From Phoronis australis (Eukaryota; Phoronida; Phoronidae): a stretch of 64,000 nucleotides of DNA. The stretch's first letter is position 1, and each line of letters begins with the position of its first letter. Below are positions 1-13,300 of this stretch, piece after piece. The stretch spans positions 242,286 through 306,285 of the forward strand of contig NMRA01000267.1 of assembly GCA_002633005.1 (NCBI GenBank), read 5' to 3'. The notes below the pieces were generated by a model. The model made no database searches and was not told the origin of the DNA. It worked only from the letters and a program-made list of their open reading frames with translations. The translations under genes were made by a program, and so were the position numbers.

Positions 1-79
1 GTGGTAACGGAAAAATCTCGCAAACAAGTCTTCTCGAATGCAATCCAAAGGGACTCCAATACTATCAATCGGAGCATAT

Positions 80-584
80 CTTTGTTACAAAATGTGGAGA
101 ATTACGCAAAACGACGATTATTATATTATTTTTTGATAAAACGTCGGTAACAGACAAGGTGAGTGTCGGTTGACTCCCAGATTTATCATGCACCCCGCCG
201 GTTTTTAGCTCTACATGTTGATATAAGTTTCACGACGAGGTGATGAACAACTACCGGGTTGTGTGAAATTTCGAGGTCTGTCGGAGCTCAACACACAGTG
301 GTACCTCGCTGTATTTTGACGACAGTCTTCATACAACTAGCTGGCTGACTAGAAACCACTGTGTGTTAAGCTCCAGTAAACCTCAAATTTTCACACAGCC
401 CGGGTAGTTCAGCTCGTCACCTCGCCGCGAAACTTACATCAACATGAAGAACAAACAACCGGCGGGGGTGCATCCAACATCTGGGAGCCGACCGACACTC
501 TCCTTGCCCTTTGTAGCCGTTTAAACGTAAGACAATCTAATAAACGACACTTTCTTACACAATCATCCGCCTTTTGTAACAAAG
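80..584. repeat. Long imperfect inverted repeat upstream of exon 1
   Basis: The left arm (about 80-302) and right arm (about 354-584) are diverged reverse complements around a spacer of about 50 bases. Matching blocks include catgttgat (213-221) with atcaacatg (438-446), and tttgttacaa (81-90) with its complement near 574-584. The two arms also give related peptides (SLLQ..., VSVxSQ) in opposite orientation, so the arms may derive from an old duplicated coding segment or a foldback element. It ends about 650 bases before the first coding exon. Confidence 0.6.
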
Positions 585-951
585 AAAAGTCTATCGTCCT
601 CTTCAAAACAGTACGCTCGTCACGCACACGCGCGACATCTTTCGAGAGATGATGGCAGCTTCGCAGCAGCAAAGTTTGTTTTAAATTCGTTTCGCTGTTA
701 CAAAAATACTAAAACATATAACGAAGTGGAACCAGTTAAGATAACTTGTTGTGAGGAGTACGTAACCTCGAGGAAGAAGAACAGTTGATTGAAGAAACTG
801 ACCAATAGATGACGCTATATTTCATAGCGCTGAAAGCCGACGCATACAAGATCGCTCCACAATTTATGCAGCACAATAACGACAGAACGCCAATTTTCTA
901 ACACCGGAAAGCAGAGTTTAGTTTTAAATGACTAATTTTATGTCAGATTTT

Positions 952-1012
952 ATTTTTTCCCATATCGACACAAAGCTGTATATTTAGTGTACAGCTTTGC
1001 ACCAAGGCTTAG
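952..1012. repeat. Short palindromic repeat shared with 57138-57195
   Basis: The segment contains AAAGCTGTA and TACAGCTTT as a perfect inverted pair around 9 bases. The block through TACAGCTTTGCACCAA recurs near 57160-57190. This suggests a small dispersed element. It lies just upstream of exon 1. Confidence 0.45.
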
Positions 1013-1236
1013 TAAATACTTGTTACCCGCAGGTCTATTACCTACTCCCAACTTATGCTGGGTCAACTGCTGTACACCTGCAGCTGATGTCTGTTGTGTT
1101 AAACCAATGTGAAGTTTTACCAGAGCTGTCGTAAATTTTGATACGAATCCATAATTTCTTGCGCGAGGACATCATACGTGGGGCAAATCTGTTCTCCGTG
1201 CCGTTGGGAATCATACGTGTGAGACTAGGAGTTGAG

Positions 1237-1323
1237 ATGAGCTCTGGGTATAACGAGCTTGTGAAGTACGAGCCACCAAATTGGGCAAAGAAGCTGCGAG
1301 GAATTCCAACGCATCGTGTGAAG
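1237..1323 (+). CDS. PLP enzyme exon 1 (N-terminus)
   Basis: This exon encodes 29 residues, starting [19 protein letters not shown] and ending in IPTHRVK. The family N-terminus typically reads like PPxWAKxL...IPxHRV before the substrate loop. The donor is AAG|GTGAGG, phase 0. No in-frame ATG occurs earlier in the open stretch that begins near 1138. The exon sits 16.6 kb from exon 2, so its linkage rests on homology and phase. Confidence 0.8.
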
Positions 1324-4300
1324 GTGAGGACATCACGTGTACGCGATGGTGTCGGGTTAATCGTTTTGTAAAAATATTTTATTGTTGCTTTGGTGTTTAC
1401 CAGTCTCGCTTAATCAGCCCTGTTGACACCGGGTGCCCATTGGTAGTGTGGCAAACGGTGGAGGCTGTCAATCTCATCAGACTTACAGGCCTGCATTATC
1501 GACATGTTTGTATACCCGACGAGTGCAAACCTGCGATAACCTTGATTTTATGTCTCACATTTTAACACCGTTACTTTAAAATTCGAATATCTAACGTGTA
1601 CTCCGGCGATGGCCTCATTTAGATCACCTTGCTGGTTGGCTGCCCGTGTTGACTGACCTATTTCAGCAACTATCATAATACATTTGGCTTCAGGCAACAA
1701 TGCTCTTCGATCCACTCTTTTCTAATACGACCACTGGTGAGTCTTTCGTTGATTTCTTCGTCTTTTGTATCTAGGTTAGACTGGCATGTTTTTTTTTGCT
1801 GTGACGTACAGACGTCGTCTGCAAGTCAATTTTGTGTTTACATGGCTAGGGGTTCGTTTCTAGAACATTAGCTTTTCTTTGATCAGTTGTGGGAGGGAAC
1901 ATTTTCCCCATTAGAAAAGCTTTTAGACTTTTTTTCGTAAATATCTGCACTGATTCTACTGCTGGATGTCATTGTGCACCCACATGATCAAAGTTTCATA
2001 GCAACAGTTCAATAGTTTCTTTGTTGGGTGGTAATACAGATCGACAGAGTATGGTGGCTTGGATACTTTAAACCTGGTTTAGGCCATGGGCCGTTAGGCC
2101 AGGGGCCGTTAGGCCAGGGGCCGTTAGGCCAGGGGCCGTTAGGCCAGGGGCCGTAGGCCACAGTAGGCCTAGAAAACCACTTCTGTGACCATTTTAGGGG
2201 TGCAACTTAATTCAGGTGTTTTTGATGTCACAAATCATTGTACTTTATGAATAAAAAAAAGTTCCCACGTTTAAACTTGCACATTTTTGTGAAATTTGAT
2301 GTTACAATTGTGCCGATTCAGCAAATCTTACATGGAATTAAAAAAAGTTAGAAAAGAAGAAAATTAAGCGTCCATAAAGGATAATACTGCAGATAATATT
2401 CCTACTGGCTGTATTCAGTCATAATGAATGCAAACTTTGTTATATTTTTCAATTAAAACGTAGAACTATGGAAGAAATATGAATTTATGGGAGCCACCTG
2501 TTGGTGAAATATGGAACTACCATTCATAGTGTTTTATGCGGTTTTTACTGTTGGTGAAACTATAATTATCAAACTGTCTATGACTCACTTTTATTTTATC
2601 ACACATCTACTAATCTATCTTACAAAAACAATCACTGCTACAAGTCCAAAGCATACAATTTTTCAAAAAATGATGACAAAAAGTATAGAATAGCAACAAA
2701 TGCAATTGGATGAAGTACAAAATGCCGAGAAATTAACAAGATAAAAAGCCAGTACTTGAGATGTAAATATGAAAATAGAAAAAATGTTTCACAAATCACC
2801 AGGCTCACTGGACCAATACTAGCCTGGTTTCTGTCTCTTGATGAGATGTCTATCCAAGGTCCTCCGTCTGGGATGCAAGTCCATCACACTGTTACTCATC
2901 ATCTGACTCAATTTCATAACTAACTTTGACATTCCCACAGTTTTGGCACTTGCACATTTCAGTGCATTTTAGTCCAGCATTTACAGAAGAACAAATGTTT
3001 GTTTAACAACAATTTACTCTGATTCAGTTTTGAACTAAGGAATTGTAGAATAGGGTAAATTCTCTGTAATTTCAATTTCAGATTTCTAGTTCAGACACAT
3101 ACATTACAACTTCTTTTGGATAAAGTTTCCTCGAGGAGTGACTTTAACAGAGTCAAATGCAATATTTCCCCATGCGAGATTATTCGTTGCTCCATAACTT
3201 CAAAGCAAAACTCTTGAAGTACATCTGGGAAAATTTCACTATCGTTAGATTTCTGTTTTGTCATTAGTCTTGTGAAGCTTTTGTAGCAAGAACAATGGTA
3301 TTTGACTTCGAGTGCTACCGGATCTCTTCCCTGTGCTGTGATCAAAAGGTCCATGCCATTTAGTGCCATAGCAGCATCCAAAAACAACCCACCTACAACC
3401 AAGCAAATTAAAAATAAAAGCTTTTATCAGAGCTTAAAAATATGGAAAGCATTGTAGGCCTGTCCTACAAAATGATAGATGTTGACATGTACTCAATTCT
3501 TTATTACAAGAACTGAATGGAAGTACAAAGAATGATCAAATGACAGATAGTAAACACTCAAAATAAGACATGCATATAGACGGCCTAGCGTTTTGTGCTC
3601 AAAAGTGAAAAAGATACCCATGGGTTTGTATGCAAAATGGTCTTGAAAAACAATTTTTGTTTGAAAGTTAACATACAATATGCACACAAGTCTTTACAAT
3701 CATGCAAGGATTCTAAATTGTACTTTCACTCAAATAAATTTTGTTATTTCAAAAAACACATAAAAGTAGAACTTTGGAAGATAGTGTTCCAACAACACTG
3801 TACAAAATTACTTTGAAAGCAAACCAACAACAAACTATGTTGAATGAGAAAAAATGACTGTTCTCAAAATATGTGCTTTGTTTTTCTTCAACCATATGTG
3901 TGAAGCTGCACCTACATCTGAAATACAGGCACCTATGCACTTTTTAGCAAAACCTGAGAGTAAAAGTAGCTTGAAAATGTTAAAGGTGGTGCTCTAGATA
4001 AAGGTGCATTCTGTAGTCAATAATTACATTATAGTAGAACTAGTTAAACTAAAACGACGAGCGTCGGTAGTAAAATATATTAAAATATCCCCAAGATTTG
4101 AGCGATGCGCTCTTTGTCAAGGGTGTGCTATGGACTGTTTTATATTTTTATTCATCGGTAACCGCACGGCATACCAACATCTATTTGATTTCAATACGGT
4201 ACCGTAATCACATTGAAGGCCAATCACCTGGGCCCAGGGTGTAATCTCCAAACTCAGACTCAAAGCCTAACTATCCACAGTGCACAATTCAAGAATTGTG

Positions 4301-7300
4301 GCATGCAATTGGTCAGTTTTCGAGCTGAGCTTCGAGTATGGAGATTACCTCTCCCGCATCCCTGGACATTACAAAAAGTATAATTTTGATAGATATCTTA
4401 CTCCATGCCCAGAGTTATGGTTACAGAGAAAATAACAAGGTGCCCTGAAGAAAATGGTCATCTTGTTATTGGATTATGTGCCCTACCTACATTTGAATGC
4501 CATCACACGGGCCGATTATTCAGTGAATTATCTGGATGATCGATCCAAACACAAGCAGGCCAGACACAGAATCCAGGGAACACAGTCTTCTTACGAGTTT
4601 TGCATATGAGGGTTTTCCAGTCAGTTCGTACCAGTTCGTACCTTAGCCAACTCGCACCCAAGTCAACTCATACTCGTGCTAAAAACATTACTAATAAATT
4701 TTTATTTTCATTCACCAAATAACGGGTAATAGTGAGTCGTTTTGCATAAATATGGCACGATTGATTGATTTTAATCACTGCTTTGCCAAATTACATAGTT
4801 TTGAAATACTTTTGAAATTTGACTTGGGTACGTGTTGATTTGGGTATGAAGTGACCTGTTTCCTACTGAGGCACTGACTCGGTGACTTGCATCAATTTAT
4901 CATACTCCCACGAAAAATTTAACACTCACCATCATCTTGGTCGTAATCAGGGTGTTCTATTCGCGGCATACTTTACAGTTTCGCAATCTTTCCTCTTTGC
5001 TCTTTCAATCTTTGTAACGCCAGTAAGCTTGTATAACATGATTTGTGATACTACTGCCTGAAACCCACGGCCATTTCAATCCCTGAAATTTCTTGATGCA
5101 AATGCCAACTGGTGACACACATTGTGCTCATTACTGTCTTCATCTCCAAGGGAAAGTCATTCTTTCACACAGTCAATGCTCTTTGCCCATGTCACTTTCG
5201 AGAAACTCAACAAATCAGATGAATTTAGTGCTTGAAAGGGTATGCAGCATTTATTGACAGCATCTCTACGGGAGCCGCCATGTTAGATTAGGTCTGCAGT
5301 TACTTAATTTCTGAACTTGTGATTGGCTAAAATGCCATCTTGTGCTAGTCTTTTTTTGGATTTAGCGCTACCTCTTGTTGAATAATGTAACATTTGGACT
5401 CACAAAAACTGTTTTTCTACAAAAAATGTGCAACTTAAATCGTGGGAACTTTTCAGGTATCAATTGCTTGATGGTATATCTAGCCATACAGAAAAAATCA
5501 AGTTGCCCCCCCCTAAAATGGTCACAGGATGAAAAGACTGGAGCTACGGCCCATGGCCTAATTTTACTAAACCCATTCCCTTGTCTAAGAAAACTAGGCT
5601 TTCAGACTTTTAAACCACGTGAGTAAAATGCAAGTTAGGTATAAAATTAGACCAGATTTAGGAAGACCAAGTTTAAGTCTAAAACTTGGTTTTTTAAACC
5701 ACCTTTATGAAATCGGTTGCTTGGATGGCGATTTCGGTCTAGGTTAAGAAAGAAAAACTTTCATGAAGCTGGTCCCAAGCCTTCGTTTATGGTTTCTACA
5801 CCATGTATTTGGTCACTTTACAAATATCTGCGACGTACGTCATTCGTTCCGAGACGATGAAATAGACCCTCGCAACAAGGCAACACGGCTGTCTTACGCA
5901 ACCGAAAGAACAAACGAAGATACTGTGAAGAATGGGTCGTAATCATGAAGGCAGTCAGGAGATACTTACCTCAGTTGCTGTCGCAAAGACTCTTTGCAGA
6001 CGATACAATTTGTTACAACATTGCTGATTCGGCCGCTGACAGAGAGGCTCTGTGGGAGGACAAGTGGCTAAATATTTGGGCATCAGCATCTCGCATGACC
6101 TCAAATGGTAATCCCACTTAAGCAACATTCAGAAGAAAGCAAATAAATTTCCGGGCTTTCTTCGGCGAAACTTACGTATAAGCAGCCAGCGATGTAAGAA
6201 GTTTGCATACAAAACAATGGTTTGACCCACCTTGGAATACTCCTCTACTGTTTGGGACCCTTATACCCAAGAAACCATTGCTGCTGTAGAGAAAGTGCAG
6301 AGGAGAGCTGAGTGTTGGGTCACGAGAATGTTCAATCGTGTATCCTCTATTGGCTCAATGTTCGAAGCCCTAAAGTGGTCCACCCGTAGCCACAGACGCA
6401 AAATCTGTCGGCTGAAAATGTTTTACAAATATGACAAGAAGTCGGTGATCCTCAACTCTGATGTTGCCCCTATAGCAGATCTTACTGTCTCAGGCGTCTG
6501 TACCAGAAGGTCGTCCAACTATAGCATTCCAATAAATAGGACAGATTACAGAAAAAAGACATTCTTTCCTAGAACAGTCGCGGGCTGGAGTAGCTTGCCG
6601 GGCTGCATTTCATCAGTCCCTTCTCTTGATATCTTTGTCAGCAAGCTTTTTGCCTTTCTGAAGTAACAATGTGGGATGGTAGTACCACTCACGCCTCACA
6701 GTTCTATGCTGGTGTTAGTATAATACTCATCAATAATTGAAAACCACCTTACAAATGGCAACTGAATCAAATATATACCAACAACCTTAATGAAAACTAA
6801 GATAAAAACAGTGTTTTACGTACGCAAACACCCATCCTCAACGATGCAGTGACCTCATTTGGCCATGCAGTCAAATCCTTACCACCGGGTCCTAACCGTG
6901 TTACATTTTGTCATGATAAGCAAGTGAAATCGTTAGTAGTTATAACAAGTTTTGTCTTATGATATTCTTTTATCAATTCAATGAACTTATGATTTTATTT
7001 TGTTTCTGGCCAAGATATGAGTACGAACTCTAAAATCGGAGCAAATGTAAACAACGACGTTGTATTAATCGACGTTTCAGTTTGTTGTCACTAAACCATT
7101 CTCAAGACAAATGTTCAGTCAGATAACATTGGTTTATTGGGGACAAATGAAACAACAAGAATAATATATATTTTAAATGTATTGGTAATTTCAGGGTCAC
7201 AGTTCTACAAATAAATATTTCACAGAATTTCAAGAGATTAACATACACATTTACGATATTCAATGTGTAATTGAGTATCGGATACTAAATGGCACAGGTT

Positions 7301-10300
7301 AGCATAGTACCAAAGGGGTACTTAATACCAAATGGGTATTGGCCGATTGCCTACTAAGTGGATCGAGCAAAACGGCAAATTCAATAACAAGTACCAAATG
7401 GGTACAAACTGCCAAATGGGTAAATATCGTATAAAGTACCAAGTGGGTACACCAAACAGCCAACTGGGCTATAACAACCTGCAGGTTCCGGACAAGCTGA
7501 GTTAGCAGACCAGCCGGAGTGACAAAAAGAGATATTGTAAGGAACGTGGTGTTGTGGCTCAGTATGTGCCGAGAGTTGTGACAGGGGTGGAGAGAAGCAA
7601 GCTGCAGTGATGGGCGCTCGAGTACAGGTCGGGTCGGTAGCAAATGACGTCGATTCGGGCTTGACGGTAATACGCTCCGGGCTTGAACGAGGTACCAGCA
7701 GTGACTGTAAAAACAACAATAACCAACAGCAGATTTTGGTCGACAAAGGGGAGGGAACGTAAGAAAGGTATAAATCGGTTGAATTGAGATTTTGTGGGTT
7801 GGTTGAGGCTGGGCCAACAGGAAGCTGGAGAGAAAGAACAAACAGCGCTACCATCGGACTTAGTAGGAACTAACTAGGAGTTGAATACGAAGCATGGTAT
7901 TTGCCCAAATAATAGGATTTATGTCAGAGTGCCATAAATCCCATTATTTCAATTCCAACTGTTTTGATTTCTGGTCTCTCACCTCACAATGCATTTTGAC
8001 GTGTACCTGGTGCAGATTGTTCTCCACCTGTGTTTTCTCACTGGAATATTGTGAACATTTGTTGTTTACATATGCGCTGATTTGAAAATTAGTATTAATT
8101 CAAGGAAATTTTATAAAGTAATTATCTTCTTTAACACAGCGTCTTATTCTGATCGTCTGCTCAACTTACTGACCTCACATTTCAAAGTATCAGTACACTA
8201 TATATGTTAGCTTAATTTCAATTGTCTTTTTCGATCATCACACTTTCCGAAAATAGTTTAAAGTAATACAATTGCAGCAGTGTAAATAACACTCAGCACG
8301 CAACCAGGTCCCAATCGTAACATCTGGACCAGGAGTGTTGATTATATGACAGTTCTGTCACAGGTTTCAATTGCTAAATATTATATCGTCTGCAACTCAG
8401 GCGCCAATTCCTCGGTAACCTCAACATCAAACATTGTTGTTACTTAAGTATCAGTCCACGGATCCACCGACCACTGTACAGCCAACAAGCGGCAAGGTGG
8501 GGGGTCAACCATTCAGATCCGTGTTTAGTCGGATAAATCACATTAGGGATGCGAGAAAATGGGTGAAGTATGACACCACAAAGTTTGGTGGTTTAGGAGA
8601 TACAAGGGAAGTGTTCTGGGGGGCAAAATGAGGCAATTTCTGGGTGTGGAATGAGTCATTTTTGACCAAATTTTCTACTCCAGTTTCTACTTCAAACAGA
8701 ATCGTTTCTGAACAATTTTGATATCACATGATAGGTTCATGATCAATGTCAGTAAAACGGCACCGACACTGCAATATCGGTAACCATGGTAACACTCGAA
8801 CTGTTTCCGTGGAGGTACGTTTCCGTCTTGTGAAAAACCAGCAGTAAGCTGTACCCTTATAGCGAAGCTGCCCCCACGAGAAAACTAAAAATAATAACAT
8901 GAACATGTAGAACACTCCATGCCCTTGAAATTAATACAATAAAAACTTTGTCAGCCCTTCAGGCAGGCTTGGTAATAGGTGTCTGAATTTCACTATTTTC
9001 AGACCGCGTATGTGTATTTGTCATGTTAAACCAGTCACTAGTTGTGCGCCGTTTCTACGCATTAATATACCGTGGTATAATACAACAATTAAAACAATTG
9101 GTTTGCTTAAATGTTTTTAATTAATTTTAAGGACACTAGCATTTCCCAATAAAATATAAATTATACTAAATTTGTTCATCCAATTCGTCTGAATACCAAA
9201 CTAAAGCTTACAATGCGTTAGTTGAATGATGGCTGACCTAAAGTGCGGGTTTGCGAATTTATCTATTTATCTGGCACTGCCAGTCGCATCGAATGTGGTA
9301 TTTCTACAAATTGCGGAGAGAAACAACTTTGGAAACTCTAGGGAAATGCACAAGGTATAGAGCGAGACATTTGAGCACCTTATAAGAGTACGTGGAGCTG
9401 ATGTGGAGGTGGAACGTGTCCTCCTGAGTAGTCTGTCTCAGTGTCTGCCTCGGAGGCACTGTGTGCAGCAGGAGCTACATAATCTACCGTATTAGGTTCA
9501 CTTGCCCGAATCATCGTTACAACACTCGAGATATGTTGGCGTCGCCAAAGACACTTAGAACATCCACTGCACACTAGAGGAGAAATCTGATAGAGGTCTG
9601 AAAAATTACCAAAGACGTTTAAAGTCAAGGTTCAACGTCCTGCTTCGTGTGAGCTCAGGTAGGAATCACTAAACTCCAGGGTCTGACCCTGAGGAATATT
9701 TTTAGAAGCCCGTCATTCATGCAAAAATACTTTTATTGACACACCGTGATTGCTTATAACTTGGGCCTTATTGCTTAATCATATCTTATCCAAATGTGTT
9801 GATGTTTATGCAACTACATGTATACACTGGCATAGAAAATAAGGTTGTCATCATAACTTTTCATAACAACCACCAAATGTGTAACATGACTTCTGCCCAT
9901 GAACTACTTTTAGAGACTAGGGAGTATGTTTTGTCTACCAATGATTTTCTGCGATTATGAAGTTAATTAAACATGCTAAAGCCGTCAAAAATATTGGTGC
10001 CTTCACTTATTTTAGCTTGGTATTCATATTTTGTGAGCCGAAATGGCCACATTAAATTTAATATGTTTAATTTTTCATTAATACAATTTTAGGAATCAGG
10101 AAAGGCTTATGCTGAAGAAGTGGCTTCTGCTGAAGTTGGAGACTTGCCGATTATTAGTAAAGGTTGGGTATGGAAAATTTCACAACCAGCAAGAAGGTAC
10201 CCTTCTGGACAACTAAGTGAGGGGGCTAGAGAGAGGCCGTAAAGTCTACTCCCAGAAGATATGTCAAAGAGAATTTGTAGCTTGAGGAACGAGTCGGGGG

Positions 10301-13300
10301 AAAAAGTATTTGCCAAAGATTACTGGCTTATACCACAACAGGTCCAAAGTAATTTGTTGAGATAGGCCACTTTCAGCAAATGTGGGGAAACTGGGACAGA
10401 GGAAGTGGAGTATGCATTGAAAGAGGCAATCTGCGATTGTCAAGGATGTAGCATTGTAAAAATTCAAAGGGAGGAAACAGTACAGTGGCTGGACCTGTAA
10501 ATACTCTGGCTGATCTGCTAAATCCAGTGGGGGCATTATTGTATCAGCACAGCTGTGTAGGGAAGTAGGCTTGTGTGTTGTCGCAAGCTTTGTTTGCACC
10601 AGAACTGCTTGTGTGAACAGCACAAATCTAAAATTTACCTAGTCTAAGACTGAATTTTTGTCCAGGCACGGATCATGATCCTGGGCCACATGGTAATGGT
10701 ACATTGTTCATTTTGTTTAGCCACTGGATTTTTTGGTCTGACAGGATTTCTCAGTGTCGCCATCACATTTAGATGATTTCTGACCACTGTACTATTCCTT
10801 TTCCTTGAAGATGCGTAATTGATCTGAATTTATGTTTCCGCATTTTATTTACCATTATAGATTTTTGTTTGTAAATGGGTATATATTACTGAAATTTGAG
10901 ACCCTGTTGCAGTTAGGCTGGTTTTGTTAACTTATCTTTCTACCTGGGTTGTAAACCCATATTCTGTCCAGGAGGTAATAAGTTTTGATTTAGACCACTT
11001 ACCTCTATAAAATTTGCTCAGTTTGTTCCTTATCCAGATGGGAAGTGATTTCTGGAATTATAGCGAATTGACAGTTTGCTATTCCTTGAGACCATGCTGT
11101 GTGTATAAAATCACACACTATTAGTCTGGTCTCTAGCAATTGCATATTGCCAGATCTTTCAAAGTTCTGAAATTGCTCAAAAGTGACCTGGAAGTAATAC
11201 CTATTTCGTGATGGTAAAATGTCTAAATCAAAAGTTGTTTTATGTGATTTTAGGCGAGTTTATGTCCACTTCAAATGATTTTTTGTTGCAGTACTGAAAA
11301 GTATTGGCACATTAGCTCTGGTGGCTCCTTGTTTTTTTGGCGAATTGACCATTTTATGGTTCCCATGGGTAATTTTGTTACTGGTCTAGTATGTATGTAC
11401 AACTGTAATCGTAGGGCAATTGTAATGCAAACCATGTTGCAAAAGTATTTTTTCATGACCATTTCATTGTAAAATGCTGCCTAATTGGAACCGACAAGCC
11501 AATTTTTCATTTTGTGGTGGTTAGTTTTGATAAGAACATTGATGTGGTAAATACAGCTACCTCAAGTTTGTGAAGAAGAGATTTCCAGTGTTGTCAGCGA
11601 TATTGCGAAATCACTTTTTCGCAGTGAGACTACATCACCTTAAATGTAATTCCCTGACTTTATGAGCTTTGTGTGGTTGACTCTGTCCTGTAGCAATTAG
11701 AGTGTTGAAAAGATCTAGAAGGCAATTTTTTATTAGAGTCATAACATTTGCACTTTTGACTGTACAGTTATCTTTGCATTGTATTACGAAAACATATTTT
11801 GTAGTACACAAGTCTCTGGTTGGTATTTTATATTTTTTCACAAGGAATATTTTCAACTTAGATGAGTTGTCTGTGAGGTAGGCAATTTTCAAATAAGATA
11901 ATGAATAAAATTGTCAAACATTGTTTTATTTTTTAGATGTGTGATCTTCCAATAAGTGATTACTTTTAAAAAACCTGTGCAGAATTTGATTTTTACTCTT
12001 CATTTGAAGGAGAATAAATCCATAAACCTGCATTGTCTAGAAATTTTACTCAAACTACATATTACAGGGTTGGGGATTGGAATCTTAATACAACAGAGTC
12101 TGAACCCGTACCATGAGCAATACAACACAATACACGGATATAAAAATTTGGTGTTTAGGTTCCACGGAAAGGATTCGTGTGCGCGGTAATAGTTACTAAG
12201 GTGCGTGGTCATTGTTTGTGGATACTTTGGGATTCCTCTTCTGTGGTCATCCACGGGAAACCTGGTCGCATAGAGAACAATAGATTAGTATCTTCATTGT
12301 TTCCGTTGTTATAATAAAGATATAATGACGAGCACTTATCGGCAACGGTCTCAGTGATGTACGCAAGGTTCTATATCCATGCGACCTGTGTTGTTACATC
12401 CAACAATGACACAACAAAGGAAAACAATGATAGGACCGATGGGCGAAAAACATGCGACGAGTTGCCATGGACAGTGGTGGAGTTTGTCTTGTCATTCGAA
12501 TGTTTTTACAGAACTGCAAACCCGGTATTTCGTCAGGAAAATTTCTGCGGTCTTTTGTTTTAAGTCGTGGGAAAAATTGCGGTCATGCAACCAAACTTAT
12601 CCTTCATTTGATATTACAATGCATTGCATGAACATTTGATCAACAGAAAATCTGACTTGAATATGTGTGAAGAAATACCCATGAGGAAATTGCAAAGTAA
12701 AACAACTGTAAATCAAAATAACCTACATTTGTCGAGTTCATGTCTAACCCTGTTCACTGTGGAGGACATAATCGGCTTTTTACAAAATGGAGCCATGTAT
12801 GGTATTTAGGGGTACTATAGCCCTAAGTGATCAGTAGTAAAACGTTCAAAACATTCAGGAGGAACTAACTTGTTGCAAAATATCGAAAAACATGAAGGAC
12901 AATCGGATTTTACGGTGCTCACGCATCGATCTCAGATATATGAAAATTTCTCATTTTAGTACATTTGAGGTGCCAAAATATATAACTAATAAACTGGCTG
13001 ACAAAGTTTTTATTTTATGAAATGAAAGTAACATGTTTTGTCAACATTTTGGCTAAGTTTCATTCTCATAACAGTGGGGGCAGATTTGGTACAGCAGTGT
13101 ACTGAACACAACCTCAAAATGGCATAACGGGGGGCAGTGTAGTAAAACTACTAAATGAGGGTGGTAAATCGGAATCGTGTTTCAAGACATCTGTGTAACA
13201 ATCTACAGGCACCACTAAACAATGCCAAGTGAATAATAAATCAATAGCTTTCATTCAAGGAAAAATATGAACAGTTAAAACTGGACAGTTTTTATACCGT

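Noticed and set aside
439-672. 77-codon minus-strand open frame
   Set aside because: It opens without an ATG and lies in the right arm of the long inverted repeat. It may be decayed coding sequence but cannot be supported as a gene.
7299-7854. Two overlapping minus-strand open frames of 180 and 157 codons
   Set aside because: They overlap in different frames, have low-complexity composition and owe their YPFG/PLGT repeats to the palindrome cluster. No domain was recognised.
10081-10623. Possible exon after an acceptor at 10092, with open minus-strand frames
   Set aside because: No recognised domain, no donor in phase, and stops in the continuing plus frame.
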